Positions 26,237 to 34,333 of a DNA stretch of 64,000 bases are shown one piece after another. Source of the stretch: Pseudomonas arcuscaelestis (GTDB taxonomy: Bacteria; Pseudomonadota; Gammaproteobacteria; Pseudomonadales; Pseudomonadaceae); assembly GCF_016881005.1 (NCBI RefSeq), contig NZ_JACOPV010000018.1:1-64000 (forward strand), given 5' to 3'. The first letter of the stretch is position 1. Each line of letters begins with the position of its first letter. The notes under the pieces were generated by a model. It was not told where the DNA came from. It saw nothing but the letters and a program-made list of their open reading frames with translations, and ran no database searches. Made by a program: the position numbers and the translations under genes.

Positions 26237-26261
26237 GGTGCAATCCCTCGAAATAATTCAG

Positions 26262-26597
26262 TTAGACCGACGGCTGTCGCGCTGCCTTCTCGGCGTGCCC
26301 GGACAGACCAAAACGACGGTCCAGCTCATCCAGCACTGCCTGCGGGTGTTGGCCCAGTTGAGCGAGCATCACCAGGCTATGAAACCACAGATCGGCAGTT
26401 TCGTAGATGACATCGCTGTAATCACCGCTATGGGCGGCGTCCTTGGCAGCGATGATGGTTTCGATCGACTCTTCGCCGAGCTTTTCCAGAATCTTGTTCA
26501 GGCCCTTATGGTAGAGGCTTGCCACGTAGGAGCTGTCCGGCTCTGCGCCTTTGCGCGCTTCCAGCACTTCGGCCAGGCGGGTCAGGGTGTCGCTCAT
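26262..26597 (-). CDS. hisE: Phosphoribosyl-ATP pyrophosphatase HisE
   Basis: HisE hydrolyses phosphoribosyl-ATP to phosphoribosyl-AMP and diphosphate, the second step of histidine synthesis. The 111-residue product has the all-alpha MazG-like fold motifs SYVASLYHKGLNKILEKLGE, EESIETIIAAKD and YETADLWFHSLVML. These include the metal-binding Glu and Asp residues. I chose ATG at 26597 (MSDTLTRLAEVLE), one base after the hisI stop. An upstream ATG would overlap hisI without a ribosome site. HisE and HisI are separate proteins here, not the fused HisIE of enterobacteria. Confidence 0.95.
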   Translation of the reverse strand: MSDTLTRLAEVLEARKGAEPDSSYVASLYHKGLNKILEKLGEESIETIIAAKDAAHSGDYSDVIYETADLWFHSLVMLAQLGQHPQAVLDELDRRFGLSGHAEKAARQPSV

Positions 26598-26598
26598 G

Positions 26599-26991
26599 TC
26601 AGTGTCCTGCGTTGTAGATGGCATGGGGATCTTTCAGGACCGGATCGACGGTTTTCCACTCACCCTGCTCGTAGACACGGTAGAAGCAGCTCTCGCGACC
26701 GGTATGGCAGGCGATATGTCCCAATTGCTCGACCATCAGAATGATCACGTCGGCGTCGCAGTCCAGGCGCATTTCATGCAATTTTTGCACGTGGCCGGAC
26801 TCTTCGCCCTTGCGCCACAGTTTGCCACGCGAGCGGGACCAGTAGATGGCCCGCTGCTCGGCGGCGGTCAGGGCAAGCGACTCGCGATTCATCCAGGCCA
26901 TCATCAGCACGCGCCCGGTTTTGTGGTCCTGGGCGATAGCCGGTACCAAGCCATCGCTGTTCCAGTTGATCTCGTCCAGCCAGTCTTTCAT
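26599..26991 (-). CDS. hisI: Phosphoribosyl-AMP cyclohydrolase HisI
   Basis: HisI opens the purine ring of phosphoribosyl-AMP, the third step of histidine synthesis. The 130-residue protein contains VLMMAWMNRESL, IYWSRSRGKLWRKGEES, and the zinc/magnesium motifs DCDADVIILMV and HTGRESCFYR. ATG at 26991 gives MKDWLDEINWNSDGL, the P. putida start. The longer frame upstream overlaps ubiB and is not supported. It heads the hisI-hisE-tatABC unit, just downstream of ubiB on the same strand. Confidence 0.95.
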   Translation of the reverse strand: MKDWLDEINWNSDGLVPAIAQDHKTGRVLMMAWMNRESLALTAAEQRAIYWSRSRGKLWRKGEESGHVQKLHEMRLDCDADVIILMVEQLGHIACHTGRESCFYRVYEQGEWKTVDPVLKDPHAIYNAGH

Positions 26992-27065
26992 GTACGACTC
27001 CAAAGCGAGAGGCCCGATCCTCTGCCGACCCCTTGCGCTAGTTTGCCAGTCGGCGGGCCTGCTGG

Positions 27066-28673
27066 CTATCGACGTACGATCAGGTAAAGGCCGGCGGCCA
27101 GCATCAACCAGGCAGGCCACGCAGCGGGGGCGCTGAGGCTGACGGCTCCGGCCGCCAAGGTCGCGCCACCGCCAAGTAGGCCGGCGCCGAGAAGGCGCAA
27201 GGCCCAGTGATCGCTTTTTTGCTGCCAGGGGGCTGGCGGATCGGACAGGTGCGGCTGGGACATGCGCTCAAGCAGGTCGCGGGTCATGCCGGCCAGGTGC
27301 GGGATCTGTTCGACCTGGCCGTGCAGGTTTTGCAGCAGCGTTTTGGGGCTGACGCGTTCGCGCATCCAGCGTTCCAGGAACGGTTGGGCGGTGCTCCACA
27401 AGTCCAGTTCGGGATAAAGCTGGCGACCCAGGCCCTCGATATTCAGCAGGGTTTTTTGCAGCAACACCAGCTGTGGCTGCACTTCCATATTGAAGCGCCG
27501 CGCGGTCTGGAACAGGCGCATGAGTACTTGGCCGAACGAAATATCTTTTAACGGTTTTTCGAAGATAGGCTCGCAGACCGTGCGGATCGCCGCTTCGAAT
27601 TCGTTGAGCTTGGTGTGCGCCGGGACCCAGCCCGAATCGATGTGCAGTTGGGCCACGCGGCGGTAGTCCCGCTTGAAGAAGGCAAACAGGTTGCGCGCCA
27701 GGTAGTCCTGGTCCTCGGGTGTGAGGCTACCGACAATGCCGCAGTCGATGGCAATGTATTGCGGGCTCCACGGTTTGACGGTGCTGACAAAAATGTTGCC
27801 TGGATGCATGTCGGCGTGGAAGAAGCTGTCACGGAACACCTGGGTGAAGAAGATCTCGACGCCGCGTTCCGCGAGCATTTTCATGTCGGTGCGCTGGTCG
27901 GCCAGGGTCGCCAGGTCGGTGACCTGGATGCCGTAGATGCGCTCCATTACCAGCACCTTGGGGCGGCACCAGTCCCAGTAGACCTGGGGCACATACATCA
28001 TCTCGGAACCTTCGAAGTTGCGCTTGAGCTGGCTGGCATTGGCCGCTTCGCGCAACAGGTCGAGTTCGTCGTAGATGGTTTTTTCGTAATCGTTGACCAC
28101 TTCTACCGGGTGCAGCAGGCGGGCGTCGGCCGATACCCGCTCTGCGCCACGGGCGATCAGGAATAACCAGGCCAGGTCCTGGGCGATGATCGGCTTGAGG
28201 CCTGGACGCACCACCTTGACCACGACCTCTTCACCGCTCTTGAGCTTGGCCGCGTGAACTTGTGCCACCGAGGCTGAAGCCAGTGGCTCAACGTCGAAGC
28301 GGCTGAACACGTCGCTGATTTTAGCGCCGAGCTGCTCTTCGATCAGGGCCACGGCTTTTTGAGGATCGAAGGATGGAACGCGGTCTTGCAGCAGCATCAG
28401 CTCATCGGCGATGTCTTCCGGCAGCAGGTCGCGGCGGGTTGAAAGCAGTTGGCCGAACTTGATGAAAATCGGGCCCAGGTCCTGCAAGGCCAGGCGCAGT
28501 CGAGCGCCACGGCTGAGGTCGAGAGTTTTGCGCGGCAACCAGCGCCACGGCATGACGTGCCGCAGGGCCATCAGCCACCAAGGCAGCGGCAGTTCGAACA
28601 GCAGATCATCGAGACGGTAGCGGATGACCACGCTCTGGATGCGCAACAGACGGCGGACGGCAAGCAGCTTCAT
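27066..28673 (-). CDS. ubiB: Ubiquinone biosynthesis ATPase/kinase-like protein UbiB
   Basis: UbiB is an atypical kinase-like ATPase needed for ubiquinone synthesis. It is thought to extract or present isoprenoid precursors at the membrane. The 535-residue product has the family KxGQ motif (FIKFGQLLSTRRDLLP). It also has the Ala-rich loop SASVAQVHAAKLKSGEEVVV, the HADMHPGN catalytic-loop equivalent and DCGIVG in place of the kinase DFG. Two hydrophobic helices close the C-terminus from about residue 500. It starts inside the ubiJ stop by four bases, so ubiE-ubiJ-ubiB is one unit. Confidence 0.94.
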   Translation of the reverse strand: MKLLAVRRLLRIQSVVIRYRLDDLLFELPLPWWLMALRHVMPWRWLPRKTLDLSRGARLRLALQDLGPIFIKFGQLLSTRRDLLPEDIADELMLLQDRVPSFDPQKAVALIEEQLGAKISDVFSRFDVEPLASASVAQVHAAKLKSGEEVVVKVVRPGLKPIIAQDLAWLFLIARGAERVSADARLLHPVEVVNDYEKTIYDELDLLREAANASQLKRNFEGSEMMYVPQVYWDWCRPKVLVMERIYGIQVTDLATLADQRTDMKMLAERGVEIFFTQVFRDSFFHADMHPGNIFVSTVKPWSPQYIAIDCGIVGSLTPEDQDYLARNLFAFFKRDYRRVAQLHIDSGWVPAHTKLNEFEAAIRTVCEPIFEKPLKDISFGQVLMRLFQTARRFNMEVQPQLVLLQKTLLNIEGLGRQLYPELDLWSTAQPFLERWMRERVSPKTLLQNLHGQVEQIPHLAGMTRDLLERMSQPHLSDPPAPWQQKSDHWALRLLGAGLLGGGATLAAGAVSLSAPAAWPAWLMLAAGLYLIVRR

Positions 28674-29293
28674 GCGTTATCGCTGGTAGGAAGGGATCGG
28701 GCAAGGCGCTCAATACGCGCCTCGAGGCGTTCGATGTCGACTTTTAGCGTGTCGAGTTCGCTGAAGCGGGCTTCGGCTTCGCGTTGGCCAACCAGTGTCC
28801 GCGCCTCTTCGGCGAGGTACTCGGAAAGATTCTGGTTGAGTGCAGCCAAGCCTTGGCGTGTCCAGTTGGCGCGGCTGCGCAAATGGCCACTGAGTAATTG
28901 GGTGGCCACCGGCCCGAGCCAGCGGGAGACTTCATACTCCCAGTCCAACTCCAGGTCCTGGAGAACGGCGACCAGGTCCAGCAGCACCGCACTATCACCT
29001 TCAAGCTCGACCTGTGGACTGTGCAGTATGGCGCTCTTGTCCTGGCTCAGGGCCAGGCGCACCAGGCTGCTGGCCGGCGCACGCAGGGTGCAGTCAGCTT
29101 CGTTGGCCCAGTGCGCGGCAAGCATCAGGCCTTCATCGCTGGGCAGAATGAACAGTTGTAGTGCCGGTTGGCGGCAGTCAATGGCAATCACCTTGCCATC
29201 GAGTGGGCGCAGGCGCGGCAATGCTGTGCTGTCCAGGCGCAAAACACGGTTAAGACCGTGTTCGACGCTGGCGAGAAGGCCGGCCAGGAGCAT
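28670..29293 (-). CDS. ubiJ: Ubiquinone biosynthesis accessory factor UbiJ (SCP2 domain)
   Basis: UbiJ is a lipid-binding accessory factor of the soluble ubiquinone-synthesis complex. The 207-residue protein has an N-terminal SCP2-like part (residues about 15-115) and a C-terminal helical segment with heptad-like spacing (ARFSELDTLKVDIERLEARI). Sequence is poorly conserved in this family, so position matters. It lies exactly between ubiE and ubiB, sharing one base with the ubiE stop and four with the ubiB start. Confidence 0.88.
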   Translation of the reverse strand: MLLAGLLASVEHGLNRVLRLDSTALPRLRPLDGKVIAIDCRQPALQLFILPSDEGLMLAAHWANEADCTLRAPASSLVRLALSQDKSAILHSPQVELEGDSAVLLDLVAVLQDLELDWEYEVSRWLGPVATQLLSGHLRSRANWTRQGLAALNQNLSEYLAEEARTLVGQREAEARFSELDTLKVDIERLEARIERLARSLPTSDNA

Positions 29294-30063
29294 CAGGGCT
29301 TGATGCCGCGGTGCAGGGCGACGATGCCACTGGTCATGTTGTGGTAGGTCACCCGGTCGAAACCGGCATCGACCATCATCGCCTTGAGGGTTTCCTGGTC
29401 AGGGTGCATGCGGATCGATTCAGCCAGATAGCGGTAGCTTTCCGAGTCGTTGGTGATCAGCTTGCCGGCCAGTGGCATGAAGGCGAACGAGTAGGCATCG
29501 TAGACCTTGGACATCAGCTTGCTGGTCGGCTTGGAAAACTCCAGTACCAACAGGCGTCCACCCGGTTTGAGCACCCGCAGCATCGAGCGGATGGCATCTT
29601 CCTTGTGGGTGACGTTGCGCAGGCCGAAGGCGATGGTGACGCAGTCGAAATGATTGTCGGGGAACGGCAGCTTTTCAGCGTCGGCCTGGACAAATTCGAT
29701 GTTGCCGGCGACACCACGGTCGAGCAGGCGGTCGCGACCGACCTTGAGCATCGACTCGTTGATGTCGGCCAGAACTACCTGGCCGGTTGGGCCGACCAGT
29801 TGCGAGAACTTGGCTGCCAGATCGCCAGTGCCGCCGGCGATATCCAGTACCCGGTTACCGGTGCGCACACCAGACAGCTCGATAGTGAAACGCTTCCACA
29901 GGCGGTGCATACCGCCGGAAAGCACATCGTTCATCAAGTCGTACTTGGCTGCTACCGAATGGAAAACCTCAGCGACTTTCTCCGCTTTCTGGCTTTCCGG
30001 CACGTTCTGGTAACCGAAATGAGTGGTGGGTTCGGCGTTGTCGCCTTTGCGCTGATCGTTCAT
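29293..30063 (-). CDS. ubiE: Ubiquinone/menaquinone C-methyltransferase UbiE
   Basis: UbiE uses S-adenosylmethionine for the C-methylation step of ubiquinone (and of menaquinone where made). The 256-residue product has KVAEVFHSVAAKYDLMNDVL and the SAM-binding glycine loop VLDIAGGTGDLA. It also has FVQADAEKLPFPDNHFDCVT and the RNVTHKEDAIRSMLRVLKPG motif. Length is standard. It is the first gene of ubiE-ubiJ-ubiB and diverges from the PHA-region gene at 30197 across a 133-base gap that should hold both promoters. Confidence 0.96.
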   Translation of the reverse strand: MNDQRKGDNAEPTTHFGYQNVPESQKAEKVAEVFHSVAAKYDLMNDVLSGGMHRLWKRFTIELSGVRTGNRVLDIAGGTGDLAAKFSQLVGPTGQVVLADINESMLKVGRDRLLDRGVAGNIEFVQADAEKLPFPDNHFDCVTIAFGLRNVTHKEDAIRSMLRVLKPGGRLLVLEFSKPTSKLMSKVYDAYSFAFMPLAGKLITNDSESYRYLAESIRMHPDQETLKAMMVDAGFDRVTYHNMTSGIVALHRGIKP

Positions 30064-30196
30064 ATCGCTTCACCGGAAAAAATTACTGGCCATTCTAGGG
30101 CGTACGGTCGGATTTGTCTTGGCGGGGTGTGTCGCAGGTCGGGGCGCAGGCATAATAAAAGAATAGAAGTATGCCTCTGAACCCAGGATTGAATAA

Positions 30197-30472
30197 ATGA
30201 CTCAGATCAGCGTTGAGCGCAAACACAGCCTGGGCCGCGAAGCGGCTCGGGAGAAGGCCCAAGGCCTGGTCGACAAGCTGGCCCGCGAGTACGACCTCAC
30301 TGCCCGCTGGAATGGCGACCGGGTCGAGGTCAAGCGCAGCGGTGCCAATGGCAGCGTGCAGATCGGTGAAGACACCATCAGGGTTGAGCTGAAGCTGGGC
30401 ATGATGCTGTCGATGATGAGCAGTACCATCAAAAGCGAAATCGAGCGGGCTCTCGACAAAGCCCTCGCCTAG
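30197..30472 (+). CDS. Polyhydroxyalkanoic acid system family small protein
   Basis: The 91-residue protein matches the small PHA-granule-region family found beside Pseudomonas pha clusters (PHA_gran_rgn type). Recognisable parts are ISVERKHSLGREAAREKAQG, a central VEVKRSGANGSVQIG strand segment and a final helix SMMSSTIKSEIERALDKALA. Its molecular role is not established. Steroid-ligand-like or coenzyme-A-related folds have been suggested for such small proteins, but the sequence does not decide. It stands between ubiE and phaI, on the phaI strand but over 200 bases away. Confidence 0.75.
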   Translation: MTQISVERKHSLGREAAREKAQGLVDKLAREYDLTARWNGDRVEVKRSGANGSVQIGEDTIRVELKLGMMLSMMSSTIKSEIERALDKALA

Positions 30473-30593
30473 CGGCTCAAGGGGGAACTGCAAGTTGCAA
30501 GTGGTTGGCGGTGAATTTCGCAGATGCCAACCACATAGCAACCGCCGCCGCTCCTATTGCAGCTAAAACCTTGCCGCTCCCCCATTAGGGTGT

Positions 30594-30607
30594 GAATTCT
30601 AATTTTT
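30594..30607. promoter_or_regulatory. AT-rich candidate operator before phaI
   Basis: GAATTCTAATTTTT lies about 75 bases before the phaI start. Read on the minus strand it gives AATTAGAATTC, sharing ATTAGAA with the AT-rich site before phaC1 (37234-37246). PhaD is known to control both promoters in P. putida, so this is a candidate PhaD site. The evidence is only a shared short motif. Confidence 0.3.
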
Positions 30608-30680
30608 CTCCCTACCTTGTGCTCAAGCCCAACTTCCATGGGCAGTTCCTCCATATCATTTCGAGCGTGAGGTGCAGAGC

Positions 30681-31100
30681 ATGGCAAAAGTTATCTTGAA
30701 GAAAAAAGAAGACACCCAGAACTCATTGGGTGAGGTGCGCGGCTATGCCCGCAAGATCTGGCTGGCAGGCCTTGGGGCCTACGCCCGGGTCGGCCAGGAA
30801 GGCGCCGACTACTTGAAAGAACTGGTCAAGGCTGGCGAAACCGTCGAGAAGCGTGGCAAGAAGCGTATCGACCACGAGCTCGATGCAGCCAACACCCAGA
30901 TCGATTCGGTCAAGGGTGAGATCACTAACGTGAAGGGTAAAGTCGAAGTCCAACTCGATAAAATCGAAAAGGCTTTCGACACACGGGTCGCCAGCGCCTT
31001 GAATCGCATCGGCATTCCGTCTAAACATGACGTGGAGGCACTCTCTGCCAAGCTCGATGAGCTGACGGCATTGCTTGAACGTGTCGCACGTAAACCATAA
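30681..31100 (+). CDS. phaI: Phasin PhaI
   Basis: PhaI is a granule-associated phasin that coats intracellular medium-chain PHA inclusions. The 139-residue product (MAKVILKKKEDTQ) has the phasin block GEVRGYARKIWLAGLGAYAR. A coiled-coil region and the FDTRVASALNRIGIPSKHDV segment follow, the latter shared with PhaF. I chose ATG at 30681, which matches P. putida PhaI length exactly. An ATG three codons earlier is possible. phaF follows 10 bases after the stop, so the two phasins are co-transcribed, probably under PhaD. Confidence 0.94.
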   Translation: MAKVILKKKEDTQNSLGEVRGYARKIWLAGLGAYARVGQEGADYLKELVKAGETVEKRGKKRIDHELDAANTQIDSVKGEITNVKGKVEVQLDKIEKAFDTRVASALNRIGIPSKHDVEALSAKLDELTALLERVARKP

Positions 31101-31110
31101 GGAGAGCGGG

Positions 31111-31848
31111 ATGGCTGGCAAGAAGAATAGCGATAAAGAAAGCAGCTCCTGGGTCGGCGGGATCGAGAAGTACTCCCGCAAGATCTGGCTGGCTGGATTG
31201 GGTATCTACTCCAAGATCGACCAGGACGGCAACAAACTGTTCGAGTCGCTGGTCAAGGATGGTGAGAAGGCAGAGAAGCAGGCCAAGGGTTCCGTCGATG
31301 CCGCCAAGGCTTCGGCCAAGTCCGCCACCTCTCGTGTGGGTGATGTCAAAGACCGCGCCCTGGGCAAGTGGAGCGAACTTGAAGAGGCTTTCGACAAGCG
31401 TCTGAACAGCGCAATCTCACGCCTGGGTGTGCCCAGCCGCAACGAGGTCAAGGCGCTGCATCAGCAAGTCGATACCTTGACCAAGCAAATCGAAAAACTG
31501 ACCGGTGCTTCGGTCAAGCCGGCTTCGAGCAAAGCGGCCGCGACCAAGGCCGCCGCCAAGCCATTGGCCAAGGCAGCACCGAAAGCGGCAGCTAAACCTG
31601 CAGCCAAGCCTGTTGCGAAAACCGCTGCGGCCAAGCCTGCTGCAAAAGCAGCCGCCAAGCCAGCAGCCGCCAAGCCTGCCGCGGCGAAAAAACCAGCGGT
31701 GAAAAAAGCGCCGGCCAAGCCAGCAGCAGCTAAGCCGGCAGCACCTGCAGCCAGCGCGGCTCCGGCATCAAGCGCGGCGCCAGTGGCAACTACAGCAGCA
31801 ACCACGCCGGCACCTTCGGCAGCGGTAAGTCCTAACAGCCAATCCTGA
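31111..31848 (+). CDS. phaF: Phasin PhaF with histone-H1-like tail
   Basis: PhaF binds PHA granules with its N-terminal half and nucleoid DNA with its C-terminal tail, spreading granules between daughter cells. The 245-residue product has the phasin domain at about 15-135 (YSRKIWLAGLGIYSKIDQDG) with a leucine-zipper-like helix near LHQQVDTLTKQIEKL. From about 140 it is almost entirely Ala/Lys/Pro (repeats of AAKPAA, AKKPAVKKAPAK), the histone-H1-like region. The ATG at 31111 follows TAAGGAG. A long inverted repeat follows the stop. Confidence 0.94.
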   Translation: MAGKKNSDKESSSWVGGIEKYSRKIWLAGLGIYSKIDQDGNKLFESLVKDGEKAEKQAKGSVDAAKASAKSATSRVGDVKDRALGKWSELEEAFDKRLNSAISRLGVPSRNEVKALHQQVDTLTKQIEKLTGASVKPASSKAAATKAAAKPLAKAAPKAAAKPAAKPVAKTAAAKPAAKAAAKPAAAKPAAAKKPAVKKAPAKPAAAKPAAPAASAAPASSAAPVATTAATTPAPSAAVSPNSQS

Positions 31849-31855
31849 TAGGCTT

Positions 31856-31916
31856 GCACGCGGGGCAGGTCGAGTCGTCACACCGGTGGTGTAACGATTC
31901 GACCTGCCCCGCGTGC
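31856..31916. terminator. 61-base near-perfect inverted repeat between convergent phaF and phaD
   Basis: GCACGCGGGGCAGGTCGAGT-CGT at 31856-31878 pairs with ACGATTCGACC-TGCCCCGCGTGC at 31894-31916 with one mismatch in 23 positions. The 15 bases between them contain the palindrome CACCGGTG, so the hairpin can close further. It lies between two stops only 70 bases apart and probably terminates both transcripts. The stem is far longer than a typical terminator, and no long T-tract follows. Confidence 0.75.
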
Positions 31917-31918
31917 TT

Positions 31919-32533
31919 TCAGCCGTCCAGATACCGCAGGGCGATTTGCTCGGCTGCATGGCGGGAGCCGGTATCCAGGTGCGGCGCCACTAGCATCATC
32001 ACCTGATAGACCACCACACCGACCTCACCCTCGCGCGCCAGCACCCGCTGGTAATCCAGGGAGAACAGCAGCGTCATGGTTATCTGCTCCACCAACTGCC
32101 CCAGCGCTCGAGTATCGCTAGTGACCTGCCCCTGAGCCTTGAGGCTGGCAAGCAGCGCTGCCAGGGTACGCTTGAGGGCATTGAGTAGGTTGCGCATACC
32201 GCGCGCAAGCTTTGGCAGGCGCCCGGTCAGGTTCGACAGGTCCTGAAACAAGAATCGGTACTGAGCCATGCGCTCGACGATCAGATGCAGGAACAGCCAG
32301 TAGTCCTCGGCGTCCAGGCGCACTTCAAGGGGCGGGTCCAGGAGCGGGGTCAGCTCATCCTCAAATCGCTCGAACAACCCCAGCACCAGGGGCTCCTTGC
32401 CGTGGAAGTGGTAATACAGGTTGCCTGGACTGATCCCCATTTCATTGGCGATTTCCAGGGTTGAGACATTCGGTTCGCCCTGCTGATTGAACAACTGCAG
32501 GGCACACTCGAGAATTCGGTCGCGGGTTTTCAT
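31919..32533 (-). CDS. phaD: PHA regulator PhaD (TetR family)
   Basis: PhaD is a TetR-like regulator that activates the phaC1 and phaI promoters in P. putida, probably in response to an acyl-CoA-type metabolite. The 204-residue product has the N-terminal helix-turn-helix EIANEMGISPGNLYYHFHGK followed by EPLVLGLFERFEDE. A helical effector domain makes up the rest. It begins 13 bases after the phaC2 stop, so it is the last gene of the phaC1-Z-C2-D unit. It faces phaF across the long inverted repeat. Confidence 0.94.
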   Translation of the reverse strand: MKTRDRILECALQLFNQQGEPNVSTLEIANEMGISPGNLYYHFHGKEPLVLGLFERFEDELTPLLDPPLEVRLDAEDYWLFLHLIVERMAQYRFLFQDLSNLTGRLPKLARGMRNLLNALKRTLAALLASLKAQGQVTSDTRALGQLVEQITMTLLFSLDYQRVLAREGEVGVVVYQVMMLVAPHLDTGSRHAAEQIALRYLDG

Positions 32534-32546
32534 CCGTTCTACTTGC

Positions 32547-34229
32547 TCAGCGCGCCTGCACGTACGTGCCGGGTGCGGGGTCCATGGGAGGGTAGTTCTG
32601 GTCGCCCAGCGTCATCAGCGTTTCGCGCTGGGTACCCGAGCGCGCCTGGATCCACTCCAGCCAATGCGGCCACCAGCTGCCGTCCACTTGCTTGGCATCG
32701 TAGTACCAGGCCCGCGGGTCGCTGCTCAGATGCGGGTTGTCGATGTAGTGCGCCTTGGGGTTGCCGGGCGGGTTGAGGATGCTCTGCACATGGCCGCTGT
32801 TGGCCAGAATGAAGCGTTTGTCGCCGCCCAACAGTAAGGCCGAGCGGTACACCGCATCCCACGGCGTTATGTGGTCGTTGCTTCCGGCCACACTGAAGCT
32901 GTCGACGTTGACCTTTTGCAGGTTGATGGGCGTGCCGCAAACTTCAAGGCCTGCGGGGTGAACCAGCGGGTTGTGCTTGAAGAAGTCCAGCAGGTCACCA
33001 TGCAAGGCCGCGGGCAAACGGGTGTTGTCGTTGTTCCAGTAGAGAATGTCGAAGGCTGGAGGCGCCTTGCCCAGCAGGTAGTTGTTGACGAAGTAATTCC
33101 AGATCAAGTCGTTGGGACGCATCCAGGCGAAGACTCTGGATATTTCCCGACCATCGAGTACGCCCTGCTGATAGGAGCGGCGCTTGGCCGCTTCCAGGGT
33201 CTGCTCGTCGGCGAACAGGCTGGCGGGACTGTCGATCTCGCTGTCGAGCAGGCTGACCAGATAAGTGGCGCTGCTAACCCTGCGCATTTGACGTTTGGCC
33301 TGCAGGTGGCCTTGCAGGGCAGCGATGGTCAAACCTCCAGCGCAGGCGCCGAGCAAATTTACGTCGCGGCTGCCGGTGATGGTGCGGCAGGCATTCATGG
33401 CCTCTTCCAGCGCTTGGACATAACTCGACAGGCCCCATTCGCGATGACGGGCATCGGGGTTGCGCCAACTGACAATAAAGGTTTGCAGGCCGTTTTTGAG
33501 GGCGTACTGGACAAAGCTGTTGGTCGGGCTCAAATCGAAGATGTAGAACTTGTTGATCTGCGGCGGGACGATCAACAGCGGTCGAGCGTACTGTTTTTCG
33601 CTCATGGGCTTGTACTGGATCAGCTCCAGCAGCTCGTTGCGAAAAACCACCGCCCCCGGGGTGGTGGCCAGGTTGCGACCTACCTCGAACGCCTCTGTGT
33701 TGACCTGGCGCGGCAGCCCATCGTTGTGGCGCAGGTCGTCAACCAGATGGTTCAGGCCTCTGAGCAGGCTCAGGCCGCCCGAGTTGAACAGCTCCTTGAC
33801 TGCTGCAGGATTGAGCAGCGAGTTGCTCGGTGACAATGCATCGTTTAGCTGCGCAAAAAGGAAGTGCGCACGGGCGCGATCATCGGCGTCCAGTTGGCTT
33901 TCGTCGATCCATTGCCGAGTCTGCTTCTGCCAGGCGAGGTAAGCCTGCAGGCCACGGCTATAAAAAGGATTGTGATTCCAGGCCGGATCCTTGAAGCGGT
34001 TGTCGCGTGGATTGGGCTGGTGCAGGGTGTCGCCGAGCAGAACCCGCCCCAACTGATTGCCCAAGGCGAGCATGTGCCTGGCGGTGTGCAGCGGATGGCG
34101 CAGGCTGTGGCGGCTGACATTGCGCAGGGTCGAGAACAGGTCGCGGCCACGCATGCCGGTGACCGCGTTCTGCACGTTCATGTACGAGGCGGGGACCGGT
34201 ACTGACCCCTTCGCGGGTTTGTCTTTCAT
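32547..34229 (-). CDS. phaC2: Class II PHA synthase PhaC2
   Basis: PhaC2 polymerises (R)-3-hydroxyacyl-CoA of medium chain length into PHA on the granule surface. The 560-residue protein carries the lipase-like box GACAGG with the nucleophilic Cys near residue 296. It has the SVAGSNDHITPWDAVYRS block with the catalytic Asp, and ANSGHVQSILNPPGN with the catalytic His. ATG at 34229 gives MKDKPAKGS, matching the P. putida start, with GGAG upstream. It lies downstream of phaZ. PhaC1 at 35246-36925 is its paralogue. Confidence 0.96.
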   Translation of the reverse strand: MKDKPAKGSVPVPASYMNVQNAVTGMRGRDLFSTLRNVSRHSLRHPLHTARHMLALGNQLGRVLLGDTLHQPNPRDNRFKDPAWNHNPFYSRGLQAYLAWQKQTRQWIDESQLDADDRARAHFLFAQLNDALSPSNSLLNPAAVKELFNSGGLSLLRGLNHLVDDLRHNDGLPRQVNTEAFEVGRNLATTPGAVVFRNELLELIQYKPMSEKQYARPLLIVPPQINKFYIFDLSPTNSFVQYALKNGLQTFIVSWRNPDARHREWGLSSYVQALEEAMNACRTITGSRDVNLLGACAGGLTIAALQGHLQAKRQMRRVSSATYLVSLLDSEIDSPASLFADEQTLEAAKRRSYQQGVLDGREISRVFAWMRPNDLIWNYFVNNYLLGKAPPAFDILYWNNDNTRLPAALHGDLLDFFKHNPLVHPAGLEVCGTPINLQKVNVDSFSVAGSNDHITPWDAVYRSALLLGGDKRFILANSGHVQSILNPPGNPKAHYIDNPHLSSDPRAWYYDAKQVDGSWWPHWLEWIQARSGTQRETLMTLGDQNYPPMDPAPGTYVQAR

Positions 34230-34333
34230 CAGGCAACACTCCGTCGTCAGGCCATCAACAAAACAGTTCAATGCAAGAGTGACACCAATCTCATACCGGA
34301 CATTCGGGCGCAGGCGCGAGCCAGGGCCAGGAT

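Noticed and set aside
31561..31780. Repeats in phaF that look like a tandem array.
   Set aside because: They encode the known Ala/Lys/Pro tail of PhaF and have no fixed spacer-repeat structure, so they are not a CRISPR array.
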